This document shows, one piece after another, positions 1 through 8,136 of a DNA stretch of 64,000 nucleotides (the stretch's first letter is position 1; every line of letters starts with the position of its first letter). The position numbers and the translations under genes are program-made. The notes beneath the pieces were generated by a model, which made no database searches, was not told the DNA's origin, and was given only the letters and a program-made list of their open reading frames with translations. The DNA is from Sphingobacteriales bacterium. Lineage in GTDB: Bacteria > Bacteroidota > Bacteroidia > Chitinophagales > Chitinophagaceae. Where the stretch lies: the NCBI GenBank assembly GCA_027484425.1, contig JAIXSZ010000010.1, positions 29,222 to 93,221 on the forward strand, written 5' to 3'.

Positions 1-1081
1 TTCCTACTACATCGGTTAGTTGAAGTGCTTGTGCCCCATTGTTGGTACCCCACGTCAGCAGTGTTTCCCACGATAAGGCAGGGTAGTACTTTTTGATGGT
101 GGCCAACTCCGCCATTATACTCAATTGATGGTTTGATGCCAGGCTATCAGTACCTACACATAGGTTTACTCCTGCTTTAACCAGCATATCAATATCTGGC
201 AATCTGTTCTCTATATATAAGTTCGCGTTAGGGCATAGGCACCAATGCACATTACCAGAGTGCTGCACTGCAAATTCTATATCCTGCAGATTCGAATAAG
301 TATTATGCACCAGTACCAATCGATGCTCTGGAGACAGCAGCGGCATGTACGATGCCAACGACCGCTTGCCTGTTGGCACAAAGCTGCTATCATCAATCTT
401 TAGGCTTTGCAGCAGGTCATTTACCAGCCCGCTTTTATTGTAGTAGTATTTGTTTTCTTCTTCGCTCTCCTGATTATGTATACTTATGATACCAGAAGGT
501 GAGTGCTCATTAATAAGCCTGAATAGCGACCGTGACACCGAATAGGGTGCATGTGGCACTATACTCTGTTTTAGTTGCTTCGCATTGATACTTTGCTTGG
601 CAAACGATGCATATGTAGCAGTTGCATACCCCATACTCCGTTCTGCACCACTATCTGCAAACCCCAACGCCTCTACAAATGTCTGAAAGTGCATTTTGCC
701 GAGCGTTCTTAGGTCTTTAGTGTCATCAGTATTGGCTATATCACCTACAGCCACTACACCATTCTGCAGCATATTTTCAAATGCTGTGTGGCGAGCCTCT
801 TGTTTTTGTTCAGTGGTATAGTTGTTCCGGTATTGGGGTATGTTCTTCAAAAAGGGTATCAGTCCAGTGCCTTCAGCAGCAACGCCCTTCATGTGCGATA
901 GCTCCAGATGGCAATGCACATTCACAAAACCCGGACAGAGCACACCATCATAACGAATGGTGTGCTCTGTAGGTGTGTCTAAAATATCAGTTATTATCCC
1001 TTCATCTGTTACGGCCAGTGTAGTGCCTGATGGCATCCATTTTTGTCCGTCATGTATGCTGCTAGCAGTTATCAGTCGCAT
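1..1081 (-). CDS. Metal-dependent amidohydrolase (aminohydrolase family), 3' end outside window
   Basis: This gene reads leftwards from ATG at 1081 and runs off the left edge with no stop, so about 360 residues are visible. The translation shows the amidohydrolase metal-site pattern: NVHCHLELSH near residue 60, HAPYSVS in the middle, VHNTYS, and the GTDSLASN aspartate motif. These match the cytosine deaminase/chlorohydrolase-like (SsnA, MqnX-type) branch, which deaminates purine-like or aminofutalosine substrates in the cytoplasm. The exact substrate cannot be read from the motifs. The start lies 31 bp after the stop of the upstream pseudouridine synthase on the same strand, so the two are probably co-transcribed. 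The family assignment is firm and the substrate is unknown. Confidence 0.85.
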   Translation of the reverse strand, partial: MRLITASSIHDGQKWMPSGTTLAVTDEGIITDILDTPTEHTIRYDGVLCPGFVNVHCHLELSHMKGVAAEGTGLIPFLKNIPQYRNNYTTEQKQEARHTAFENMLQNGVVAVGDIANTDDTKDLRTLGKMHFQTFVEALGFADSGAERSMGYATATYASFAKQSINAKQLKQSIVPHAPYSVSRSLFRLINEHSPSGIISIHNQESEEENKYYYNKSGLVNDLLQSLKIDDSSFVPTGKRSLASYMPLLSPEHRLVLVHNTYSNLQDIEFAVQHSGNVHWCLCPNANLYIENRLPDIDMLVKAGVNLCVGTDSLASNHQLSIMAELATIKKYYPALSWETLLTWGTNNGAQALQLTDVVG

Positions 1082-1112
1082 GTAGGGATATTTATACTAC
1101 TAGATATTACAA

Positions 1113-2729
1113 CTAGGACTTAAAATGTTTCAGCAGTATGATCTCTCTTTCATCCAGAAAACGCCACTTGCTACGTGGAAGGTTCTTTTTGGTAAGGCCG
1201 GCATACATAACTCTGTCCAGTTTCTCCACCACATATCCCAGCGACTCAAAAGTGCGCCTCACAATGCGGTTTTTGCCGCTGTGTATCTCCAAACCTATTT
1301 CATTTTTGCTTTCCAGATAAGCCATTTCGTCTATCACAGACTTGCCATCTTCCAGCTCTATACCTTCCATTATTTTATCAAAGTCCGTCTGAGTCAGTTG
1401 TTTATCCAGCGTCACATGATACACCTTCTTTACCTTACCCGATGGGTGCGATAGTTTCTGAGCCAGTGCGCCATCATTCGTCATCAGTATCAGTCCAGTA
1501 GTAGCTCTATCTAGTCTGCCTACAGGGTACAGTCTGCCTACATCTGCACTGGCCACCAGTTCCATCACTGTGCGTCTGCCTTGTGGGTCGTCATTGGTGG
1601 TTATAAAGCCCTTGGGTTTGTTCAGCAGTATATACACCATACCTGTTTGCAGGGCTAGTTTTTTACCACTTAGGGTTACTTTATCAGTTTCATTGATCTT
1701 ATGCCCTGGGTCTACTATTAGTTCGCCATTTACCTTGGCCTTACCCTGATGCACCAGTTCGGCAGCATCTCTGCGGCTGCACTCGCCACTGTGAGCTATG
1801 TATTTGTTCAGCGGCATCGGAAAGTTGGCTGCCACTGGTGGTTTTTTCTTTCTTTTTTTCTCTTCTACTACTTCCCACTCATCACCATCATCTTCCAGAT
1901 ACCTGTTTTCCGCTTCAGTATAAGGCTTCTCCTTCTTCTTGTAGAAGTCTGCTGGGGTTTCTCTGCGTGGTCCGGGCATTGGTTTATCCTTGCCATAAGC
2001 ATAGGGTTTTTTCTCTGGTCCCCCGCGCTTTTCGTCTTTGTTATAGGGCTTTCTGAATTCTTTTCTTGCTCCGCCACCATCACTACCTCGTTCGCTCCTA
2101 TCCTGGTACGGGCGTTTGTATCCACCCTCACCACCCGCATCACCTTCTGTTTTGGGGCGGCTATAAGGTTTACGCTCGGCACCCTCACTTTTGCCATAAG
2201 GTCTATCGCTATTTTCTCTGCGGGGTGGTCGGCTATCGCTACCTGCACCATAGGGTCTGCTTGGTGCACGGTCTGCTCTCGGATCTCTGTTAAATGGCTT
2301 GTCCGACGCTCTATCTGGTCTTTCGGTACGGTCGCTAAATGGTCGTTTACTGTCTCTACCAGTATTACTTCTACGTTCAGTGTTGTACGGTTTACGATCT
2401 GGCGAGCCTCCTTCCGTGCTTCTAGCACCATACGATGGGCGTGCAGGTCTGTCACCTTCACTAAAGTTACTTTTGCGAGGTCTATCAGTACCTTCAGATC
2501 TTCCTGCTGGTTTACCGTAAGATTCTTTTTTCTTGTATCCGCTATCTCTGCTGCCTGGTCCACCGTAGTCTTTGCGTGGACGGTCGCTGCTGCTGCGGGT
2601 ATCATCACCAGCCCCATCTCTTTTAAATGGTTTTTTACTGTAGCTGCTGCCCCCGCGGCTAGCTTCCTTCTTGTCAAAGGAACTACTACTTTTTTTGTCG
2701 CGGGGATTGAATGACGATTTTTTATCCAT
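1113..2729 (-). CDS. RsuA/RluB-family pseudouridine synthase with long disordered N-terminal extension
   Basis: The C-terminal 240 residues are a complete RsuA/RluB/RluF-type synthase. An S4 RNA-binding domain begins near residue 303 (MPLNKYIAHSGECSRRDAAE), followed by LNKPKGFITT and the catalytic-loop motif GRLDRATTGLI near residue 405, whose Asp is the nucleophile. The enzyme isomerises a uridine in rRNA, most likely in the large subunit (inference from family). The first 300 residues are low-complexity and rich in Arg, Lys, Asp, Ser, Gly and Pro, with many RPY, KPY and DRP blocks. Bacteroidota homologues often carry such tails, but this one is longer than the enzyme itself. A TACCTTTG promoter box lies 22 bp upstream. 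The specific target uridine is not determinable. Confidence 0.93.
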   Translation of the reverse strand: MDKKSSFNPRDKKSSSSFDKKEASRGGSSYSKKPFKRDGAGDDTRSSSDRPRKDYGGPGSRDSGYKKKESYGKPAGRSEGTDRPRKSNFSEGDRPARPSYGARSTEGGSPDRKPYNTERRSNTGRDSKRPFSDRTERPDRASDKPFNRDPRADRAPSRPYGAGSDSRPPRRENSDRPYGKSEGAERKPYSRPKTEGDAGGEGGYKRPYQDRSERGSDGGGARKEFRKPYNKDEKRGGPEKKPYAYGKDKPMPGPRRETPADFYKKKEKPYTEAENRYLEDDGDEWEVVEEKKRKKKPPVAANFPMPLNKYIAHSGECSRRDAAELVHQGKAKVNGELIVDPGHKINETDKVTLSGKKLALQTGMVYILLNKPKGFITTNDDPQGRRTVMELVASADVGRLYPVGRLDRATTGLILMTNDGALAQKLSHPSGKVKKVYHVTLDKQLTQTDFDKIMEGIELEDGKSVIDEMAYLESKNEIGLEIHSGKNRIVRRTFESLGYVVEKLDRVMYAGLTKKNLPRSKWRFLDEREIILLKHFKS

Positions 2730-2750
2730 GTTTTAATGCTTGAAAGCCTG

Positions 2751-2758
2751 CAAAGGTA
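2751..2758 (-). promoter_or_regulatory. -7 box (TACCTTTG) for the pseudouridine synthase gene
   Basis: On the minus strand the sequence TACCTTTG fits the Bacteroidota -7 consensus TAnnTTTG and sits 21 bases before the ATG at 2729. I see no clear TTTG at the -33 position. Confidence 0.6.
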
Positions 2759-2890
2759 CCACATTTTGAGGGTAAATCTGCTTTGGGCTTAATATTGGGG
2801 TAATCATGCAATGCTATTGCTGCTATATTGCTACCTCATTCTATTTTTTTGCCCATATTTATTCCTATTCCTCCCCTCACTACTTCGCCT

Positions 2891-2898
2891 TACATTTG
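2891..2898 (+). promoter_or_regulatory. -7 box (TACATTTG) of dnaG, giving a near-leaderless transcript
   Basis: TACATTTG matches TAnnTTTG exactly and is followed after only six bases by the dnaG ATG at 2905. With the usual start point about 4-7 bases past this box, the mRNA would have almost no 5' leader. No good -33 TTTG is seen at the normal distance. Confidence 0.6.
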
Positions 2899-2904
2899 CA
2901 TCAC

Positions 2905-4875
2905 ATGATCACACCTGCATCCATACAGGAAGTAATGAACCGCGCCGACATCGTTGATGTCCTAGGCCAGTTTATACGGTTGCGCAAAAGGGGCACCAAC
3001 TACATAGCCAATTGTCCGTTTCACAACGAAAAAACACCTTCGTTCAATGTGTCGCAGGCAAAGGGTATCTACAAGTGTTTCGGCTGTGGCAAGGCAGGCG
3101 ATGTAGTCACATTCGTCAAAGAGCACGAAAAACTAACCTATCCCGAGGCCATTCGTTGGCTCGCAGATTATTACAAAATTGCACTCGAGGAAACCGAAAG
3201 TTCGCCAGAGCAGCAACAGCACCAAATGGCGGGCGAGGCATTACGTATACTCAACGACTATGCCGCCAACTACTTTTACGATACACTCCTCCACGACGAA
3301 GAGGGTCAACTCATAGGCCTCAGTTACTTCAAGCAGCGCGGCTTCCGCAAGGAAATCATAGATCGTTTCAAGCTCGGCTACAACCCCGACAAAGGCGATA
3401 CTTTTTATCGCGAGGCAATAGCCAAGGGCTACAGTGCCGAAATGCTGGAGAAAGCAGGCCTTGCCAAAAACCGCAATGGCATCTACTACGATGTCTACAG
3501 GGGCAGGGTCATTTTCCCTATTCACAACATGACGGGGCGCATAGTGGGCTTTGGGGCACGCATACTCAAAACCACCGACAAAGCACCTAAGTACATCAAC
3601 ACGCCCGAGAACGAACTCTACATCAAGAGCCGCATACTCTATGGCATGTACCAGAGCCGTCAGGCAATAGCCAAGCAAGATGAATGCCTGCTGGTAGAGG
3701 GTTACACAGATGTTATATCCCTGCATCAGGGTGGGGTAGAGAATGTAGTATCCAGCAGTGGCACATCACTTACCGAGGACCAACTGCGCCTCATAGCTCA
3801 GCTCACCAAAAACCTCACAATCCTCTACGATGGCGATGCAGCCGGTATCAAGGCAGCCCTCCGTGGCCTAGATATGGCACTCTCCCAGAGCTTCAATGTA
3901 CAGCTCGTACTGCTGCCCGATGGCGAAGACCCCGACAGTTTTGTACAGAAATCGGGTGCTGCACGGTTTCACGAGTATGTCAAAGAGCACAAACAAGATG
4001 TCATCAGCTTCCGCATGCAGGTGGGCTTGGCAGATGTAGGCGATGATCCTGTAAAACGCTCCAAACTCGTAAACGAAATAGCCGAAAGCATTTCGCGCAT
4101 CAACAAGGCCGAAGATTTTGCGCTCCAGAGCCACTACATCAGGCTCGCAGCCCAAAAGATGCAGGTTGACGAGGCAGGGCTCATCAACCTCATCAACAAG
4201 TACATTCGCGACCGCATAGAAAACGAGCAGCGACAAACCCGCAGAGCCGAAGGCCTCTCGCAGCAGCCCGATGTACTGCCACCACCTGGCATAGAAGTAG
4301 CCCACACCGACGACCAGCCCGCCGAAACCAAACCCGATGCCCACCACAATCAGGAGTGGCAGCTCATCAGAGTACTTATAGAGCATGGTGCCAAGCCCTA
4401 CGAGGGGTTCGACAATGTAGCGCGCCTCATAGAGTCCAGGGTAGACGAAAACCTGCTACAACAAGACATGGTCAAAGCACTATACATAGAGTATTTTCAT
4501 ACCTACAACCACAGCGGACAAGTGCCCGACACCCAATACTTTATTCGCCACACCGATGCCGATGTCAGGTCTCGTATGGCGTCATTGCTCCACCCCCCAC
4601 AGTCTATCAGCAGCAAGTGGAAGGAGAAATACGGCATAGAACAGCTACCCGACACCATCATTTATCCAAACGACGTCGACAGCACTCTGTCTTACTTCGA
4701 GCTCAAGAAGATACTCCTAATACAGCAGCAACTCATGCTTCGCCTCAAAGACGAGCAAGACCCCATCAAGATGCAAGTAATGCAACAGCGCTTCCTAGCC
4801 CTCCGCCTAGCCGAAAAAGACATCCTCAAGCGCCACGGCACCGTAGTCTACGAAGCCAAAAAACGTAATGCATAG
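2905..4875 (+). CDS. dnaG: DNA primase DnaG
   Basis: DnaG lays down RNA primers at the replication fork. The protein from this start is 656 residues, within the usual range. A CHC2 zinc finger is seen at about residues 36-64 (CPFHNEKTPSF, then CFGCGKAGD), followed by the catalytic core and a Toprim domain with LLVEGYTD near residue 262 and DGDAAG further on. The C-terminal helicase-interacting region is divergent, as is common in Bacteroidota. I chose the ATG at 2905 because MITPASIQEVMNRADIVDVL is the canonical start. The open frame extends 33 codons further upstream, but that stretch contains the promoter box and reads as non-coding. It is divergent from the pseudouridine synthase gene. Confidence 0.97.
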   Translation: MITPASIQEVMNRADIVDVLGQFIRLRKRGTNYIANCPFHNEKTPSFNVSQAKGIYKCFGCGKAGDVVTFVKEHEKLTYPEAIRWLADYYKIALEETESSPEQQQHQMAGEALRILNDYAANYFYDTLLHDEEGQLIGLSYFKQRGFRKEIIDRFKLGYNPDKGDTFYREAIAKGYSAEMLEKAGLAKNRNGIYYDVYRGRVIFPIHNMTGRIVGFGARILKTTDKAPKYINTPENELYIKSRILYGMYQSRQAIAKQDECLLVEGYTDVISLHQGGVENVVSSSGTSLTEDQLRLIAQLTKNLTILYDGDAAGIKAALRGLDMALSQSFNVQLVLLPDGEDPDSFVQKSGAARFHEYVKEHKQDVISFRMQVGLADVGDDPVKRSKLVNEIAESISRINKAEDFALQSHYIRLAAQKMQVDEAGLINLINKYIRDRIENEQRQTRRAEGLSQQPDVLPPPGIEVAHTDDQPAETKPDAHHNQEWQLIRVLIEHGAKPYEGFDNVARLIESRVDENLLQQDMVKALYIEYFHTYNHSGQVPDTQYFIRHTDADVRSRMASLLHPPQSISSKWKEKYGIEQLPDTIIYPNDVDSTLSYFELKKILLIQQQLMLRLKDEQDPIKMQVMQQRFLALRLAEKDILKRHGTVVYEAKKRNA

Positions 4876-5160
4876 CACACCTTTTTTTCATTGTTGGTCA
4901 CCAGCCATTGCACTACTAGCATCGTCGCTTGTGTCACACCCTTGTACGTCTAGGGCTGTGAGGGGCTTTCTCTCACAAACCACACACCCCAACATGATAT
5001 CCCCCAACATAGGGGCAGATAATAAGTAAACTCCCCTCCTTGACTAAGGAGGGGATGCCGCAAAAACATTGGCGAAGCCGGTTTTTGCGGCTGGGGTGGT
5101 AAAAGCCAGTCTGATCGAAGCGCTTAGGATACATTCTTCTGACCAGAACGATATTTTTAG
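4876..5160. repeat. Gene-free stretch with two strong hairpins (5032-5055 and 5057-5091)
   Basis: Directly after dnaG there is no credible gene. A perfect inverted repeat TCCCCTCCTT-GACT-AAGGAGGGGA occupies 5032-5055. It is followed two bases later by GCCGCAAAAAC (5057-5067) pairing with GTTTTTGCGGC (5081-5091). The G-rich tail CTGGGGTGGT comes next. This looks like an intergenic repetitive palindrome (inference). It may also act as a terminator for dnaG, although no clean T-run follows. Confidence 0.6.
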
Positions 5161-5292
5161 CCGCCGTTGTTGGCGTCCTCGCCAACAACCACGAGTAGGA
5201 CAAAGATCATGTTTTACAAATAGCAGTGATTTTCACATCCCCCCTTTGTTGGCGCCCCAGTTCGAAACCGCGAGCTGGGCAGACATCATTGT

Positions 5293-5497
5293 TTACAGAT
5301 AGCAGGGCGTTACAAAATCCCAAGTGTTTGGCATGCTGTTATACAGAGCAGCAGTGCTGTATTTATACTCTTCGGCACATGAGGTGTAGCCCGCATTTAC
5401 AGGATTTGTATGTATATAGTAAAGTTTTTGCATCAGCACTTCTTCAGAATAAATGTCCACCGAAAGTGCATTCCGTTCCCATATTTGGTATTTTTAC
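5293..5497 (-). pseudogene. Duplicated 3' fragment of RAYT transposase, copy 1
   Basis: Read leftwards, this encodes the last 67 or so residues of the transposase, from KYQIWERNAL through the YYIHTNPVNAG tyrosine motif to the same CYL-stop. An in-frame TAA stands just before the fragment, so it has no start and cannot be made as a protein on its own. It belongs to the first 337-bp unit. Confidence 0.8.
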
Positions 5498-5629
5498 CCG
5501 CCGTTGTTGGCGTCCTCGCCAACAACCACGAGCAGGACAAAGATCATGTGTTACAAATAGCAGTGATTTTCACATCCCCCCTTTGTTGGCGTCCCAGTTC
5601 AAAACCGTTAGCTGGGCAGAGATCATTGT

Positions 5630-5834
5630 TTACAGATAGCAGGGCGTTACAAAATCCCAAGTGTTTGGCATGCTGTTATACAGAGCAGCAGTGCTGTATT
5701 TATACTCTTCGGCACATGAGGTGTAGCCTGCATTTACAGGATTTGTATGTATATAGTAAAGTTTTTGCATCAGCACTTCTTCAGAATAAATGTCCACCGA
5801 AAGTGCATTCCGTTCCCATATTTGGTATTTTTAG
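5630..5834 (-). pseudogene. Duplicated 3' fragment of RAYT transposase, copy 2
   Basis: This is the second truncated copy of the transposase 3' end, displaced by exactly 337 bp from its neighbours. It again keeps the reading frame through the tyrosine motif to the stop, and again has a stop codon directly upstream where the REP sequence joins. Confidence 0.8.
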
Positions 5835-5966
5835 CCGCCGTTGTTGGCGTCCTCGCCAACAACCACGAGTAGGACAAAGATCATGTTTTACAAATAGCAG
5901 TGATTTTCACATCCCCCCTTTGTTGGCGCCCCAGTTCAAAACCGTGAGCTTGGCAGACATCATTGT

Positions 5967-6485
5967 TTACAGATAGCACGGCGTTACAAAATCCCAGGTG
6001 TTTGGCATGCTGTTATACAGAGCAGCAGTGCTGTATTTATACTCTTCGGCACATGAGGTGTAGCCTGCATTTACAGGATTCGTATGTATGTAGTAAAGTT
6101 TTTGTATCAGCACTTCTTCAGAATAAATGTCCACCGAAAGTGCATTCCGTTCCCATATTTGGTATTTTCTGTCTTTTGCATTGACATAATGTTTATTGAG
6201 CAATGTTGGGTTTTCATCTTTCAGGTGTTTGATAATACCTTTTGCAGTAAACCCAAGAAAGTCGCGTTGTACATCTTCTTTTTTATAAGGATGAAGTATA
6301 TGCCATATAAGGTGCAAGTGGTTATTCATAATAACAAAAGCATTGAGCTGTATCCTATTTTGGGCAACAAGGAATCGGAGGCTATTGATAATAATGTCTT
6401 TGTTTTGTTCATTATCCAGCAATGGCTGCCACTGCAATATTGTTGCAGTAAAAAAGGTCAGTTCATATCTTCGAGCAGATGACAT
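5967..6485 (-). CDS. REP-associated tyrosine transposase (RAYT, Y1/HUH type)
   Basis: The 172-residue protein from ATG at 6485 is a Y1 transposase of the TnpA-REP family. It has the N-terminal signature SSARRYELTFFTAT, the HUH metal motif NNHLHLIW (His56, His58), and the tyrosine region LYYIHTNPVNAG (Tyr131/132), where the nucleophile forms the 5'-phosphotyrosine bond. Family members are single-copy, domesticated enzymes that cut and rejoin REP palindromes, and REP hairpins flank this gene on both sides. The open frame continues 25 codons upstream, but MSSARRYE is the family start and a TACATTTG promoter box lies 18 bases before it. The gene looks intact and its 3' end is tandemly duplicated downstream. 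Confidence 0.92.
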   Translation of the reverse strand: MSSARRYELTFFTATILQWQPLLDNEQNKDIIINSLRFLVAQNRIQLNAFVIMNNHLHLIWHILHPYKKEDVQRDFLGFTAKGIIKHLKDENPTLLNKHYVNAKDRKYQIWERNALSVDIYSEEVLIQKLYYIHTNPVNAGYTSCAEEYKYSTAALYNSMPNTWDFVTPCYL

Positions 6486-6503
6486 AGTTTTAAGGAAATA
6501 AGA

Positions 6504-6511
6504 CAAATGTA
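6504..6511 (-). promoter_or_regulatory. -7 box (TACATTTG) of the RAYT gene
   Basis: An exact TAnnTTTG match lies on the minus strand 18 bases before the transposase ATG at 6485. It supports both expression of the gene and the choice of the shorter start. Confidence 0.55.
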
Positions 6512-6567
6512 TTGTATTTTGTATGATATTTTCATGCGGTATAAATACATAGAAGTACATAACTTTC

Positions 6568-6742
6568 TGCCGTTGTTGGTCTTATTTTCTCCTGTACAAC
6601 CATCTACCAACATGTTGATAATGAGAGTTTTTGAAAAAGAAGTTTAATGCTTCTTCTGAAAGTAACATAAAGTTACAGGTTGTATGAATTAATCAACGGC
6701 ATCCCAGTCGATGGATTGACCAACAACCACGTGCCGGACAGG
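6568..6742. repeat. Broken REP pair upstream of the RAYT gene
   Basis: CTGCCGTTGTTGGTCTTATT at 6568 is the left half of the REP hairpin seen intact at 8866-8894. The matching right half, GACCAACAACCACGTGCCGG, appears at about 6717. The two are separated by about 130 bp of unrelated AT-rich sequence, as if an insertion or rearrangement split one REP. Confidence 0.6.
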
Positions 6743-6752
6743 AAACATGTGA

Positions 6753-6829
6753 TCAAATATAAAAAGGTTCAATAAATCCAAGCTTATCTTCGCCGCTACA
6801 ATAAATCGATGCTGTGCAATTCTTATAAT
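6753..6829 (-). pseudogene. RAYT C-terminal remnant
   Basis: Read leftwards, this encodes DYKNCTASIYCSGEDKLGFIEPFYI-stop, which lines up with the C-terminus of a second RAYT lineage also seen at 8920-9112. Everything upstream of DYK is replaced by unrelated palindrome-rich DNA, so only about 25 codons survive. Confidence 0.7.
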
Positions 6830-7116
6830 CACCACTCGTCCCCGTTTGCAACGGGGATGCTGTGGAATGGCGTTTGTAACGCCTCTCTCTGAGTTTGGCG
6901 TAAGTTGTACCTACGGCATGCTCGGTTGCCGGTTTCCGACCTGCTTTCCAGTTCTATAATGTGTGCCAACCCCATATATATGGCGCATCTTTCACCGACG
7001 GCAGGCATGGTTGCCTGTTTCAACTCATAAGTGTTCGGAAGTTTTTTTCTTTGCTTAACTTGTATATGCATCGCCCGCAATTATTAAATAACTTTACTGA
7101 TTACAACAGAATAATA
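6830..7116. repeat. Palindrome-rich spacer between RAYT remnant and mrr-type gene
   Basis: No gene is supported here. Several short inverted repeats are visible: GGCGTT-TGT-AACGCC, CAGGCA-TGGT-TGCCTG and CCATATATATGG. The stretch around 6892 (GAGTTTGGCGTAAGT) resembles the middle of the dispersed repeat found at 8002-11031, suggesting a related, diverged element. Confidence 0.45.
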
Positions 7117-7998
7117 ATGGACATACCTAAATTTGATCAAACTTTTTTGCCTATCCTTGAAGTTCTAAAGACCGGTAAAGTATACAAGACCAGAGAGTTA
7201 ATCGAAGAAGTAAAATCGAAGTTTTATACTGCACTGACAGATGACCAACTGAAACAAGAAACAAAATCAGGCGATCTATTAATAGATAACAGAATCGCAT
7301 GGGGTAAGTCATACCTAAAGAAAGGAGGATACGTGTTTTTTCCACAACGTGGACACGTCCAAATAACAGACAAGGGTAAAAATCATAAAGCTGATTTGTC
7401 GGTAAGGGAGTTAGAAAATGAGAGTACACTGTTTGAATTTTATAAACAAGAGAAGCAATCCGCTTCTGTTGACAATAAACATACAGTAGAGATATCTTCA
7501 CCTCAAGACCTTATCGATGAAGGTTTCAATAGAATTGAAAGCGATGTAAAACAAGAATTATTACAGAAATTGAAAGGAATTGATCCTTACTTTTTTGAAA
7601 AAGTAGTCCTTAGATTACTTAAAAAAATGGGGTATGGCGAATTCATAGAAACCTCAAAATCAAATGACGGTGGGATAGATGGCATTATTAACGAGGATAA
7701 ATTAGGCCTTGATAAAATCTACATTCAAGCTAAACGATTTAATGAAGGAAAGGTCAGAGAAAAAGATATCAGAAATTTTATTGGTGCTATGAGCGGTGAC
7801 ACAAACAAAGGTGTTTTTGTTACTACATCAGATTTTGACGAAAAAGCAATTGAAAAAGCACGATCAGCACATCATAAAATAATTTGCATTGACGGACAGA
7901 AGTTGGTTAAACTCATGCTTGAATTTAATGTTGGAATTCAGGTAAAGACGACCTACGAAATAAAACAAATAGATGAGGACTTTTTTGATGAGCAATAG
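7117..7998 (+). CDS. mrr: Mrr-type restriction endonuclease
   Basis: This 293-residue cytoplasmic enzyme has an N-terminal winged-helix Mrr_N domain (about residues 1-90; FFPQRGHVQITDKGK) and a C-terminal Mrr catalytic domain of the PD-(D/E)xK fold (from about residue 150). The active-site motif is DGGIDGII near residue 184 followed by IQAKRF near 203, giving the D...QxK arrangement of Mrr nucleases. The family cleaves methylated or foreign DNA. No methyltransferase neighbour is present, which fits a stand-alone type IV enzyme. I chose the ATG at 7117 because MDIPKFDQTFLPIL begins the conserved domain; the open frame extends 52 codons further into palindromic spacer. The gene is AT-rich and is followed four bases after its stop by a dispersed repeat. 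Confidence 0.92.
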   Translation: MDIPKFDQTFLPILEVLKTGKVYKTRELIEEVKSKFYTALTDDQLKQETKSGDLLIDNRIAWGKSYLKKGGYVFFPQRGHVQITDKGKNHKADLSVRELENESTLFEFYKQEKQSASVDNKHTVEISSPQDLIDEGFNRIESDVKQELLQKLKGIDPYFFEKVVLRLLKKMGYGEFIETSKSNDGGIDGIINEDKLGLDKIYIQAKRFNEGKVREKDIRNFIGAMSGDTNKGVFVTTSDFDEKAIEKARSAHHKIICIDGQKLVKLMLEFNVGIQVKTTYEIKQIDEDFFDEQ

Positions 7999-8001
7999 TA
8001 T

Positions 8002-8048
8002 TTCCCTCGCTCAGTGTAGTATAAAGTAAAATGTAGTTTGGCGTATGT
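8002..8048 (+). repeat. Dispersed repeat, copy A (left half only)
   Basis: TTCCCTCGCTCAGTGTAGTA through GTTTGGCGTATGT matches the left 45 bases of copies B-D with a few changes. The right half is missing. It begins four bases past the stop of the Mrr-type gene. Confidence 0.8.
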
Positions 8049-8136
8049 AACAGCAAAGGTTAGTATCTCTAAACAAGATCAACATGCTATTGAAGATGGT
8101 TGCAATTGTGAAAATATCAGGTAATAATATTGTTGT

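Larger units (their letters stand above)
5161..6171. repeat. Three tandem 337-bp repeats (REP hairpins plus 3' end of RAYT gene)
   Basis: The unit begins CCGCCGTTGTTGGCG at 5161, 5498 and 5835, so the period is exactly 337 bp twice. Each unit has about 130 bp of REP-like sequence: the palindrome GTTGTTGGCG-TCCT-CGCCAACAAC, and a second imperfect hairpin around CCCAGTTC/GAGCTGGG. This is followed by the last roughly 205 bp of the RAYT transposase gene. The third unit runs into the intact gene at 6171. The copies differ at only a handful of positions, so the duplication is recent or kept homogeneous. Confidence 0.9.

Noticed and set aside
1749..2714. Large plus-strand open frame and a second minus-strand frame opposite the pseudouridine synthase
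   Set aside because: Low-complexity Arg/Ser/Gly coding sequence keeps other frames open; only the synthase frame has domains and a promoter.
5069..5976. Plus-strand open frames through the 337-bp units as a repeat protein
   Set aside because: They run antisense to the duplicated RAYT gene ends, contain REP palindromes, and have no recognisable domain or start context.
5161..6171. Repeat array as a CRISPR
   Set aside because: Units are 337 bp with no short repeat/spacer alternation, and their content is REP hairpins plus transposase gene ends; no cas genes are present.
6829..7080. Small minus-strand gene in the palindrome block
   Set aside because: The frame spans several hairpins and has no domain; it is better explained as repeat DNA.
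8060..8121. Coding remnant before the lipoprotein gene (VSISKQDQHAIEDGCNCENI)
   Set aside because: Only about 20 codons and no recognisable parent; too short to call.
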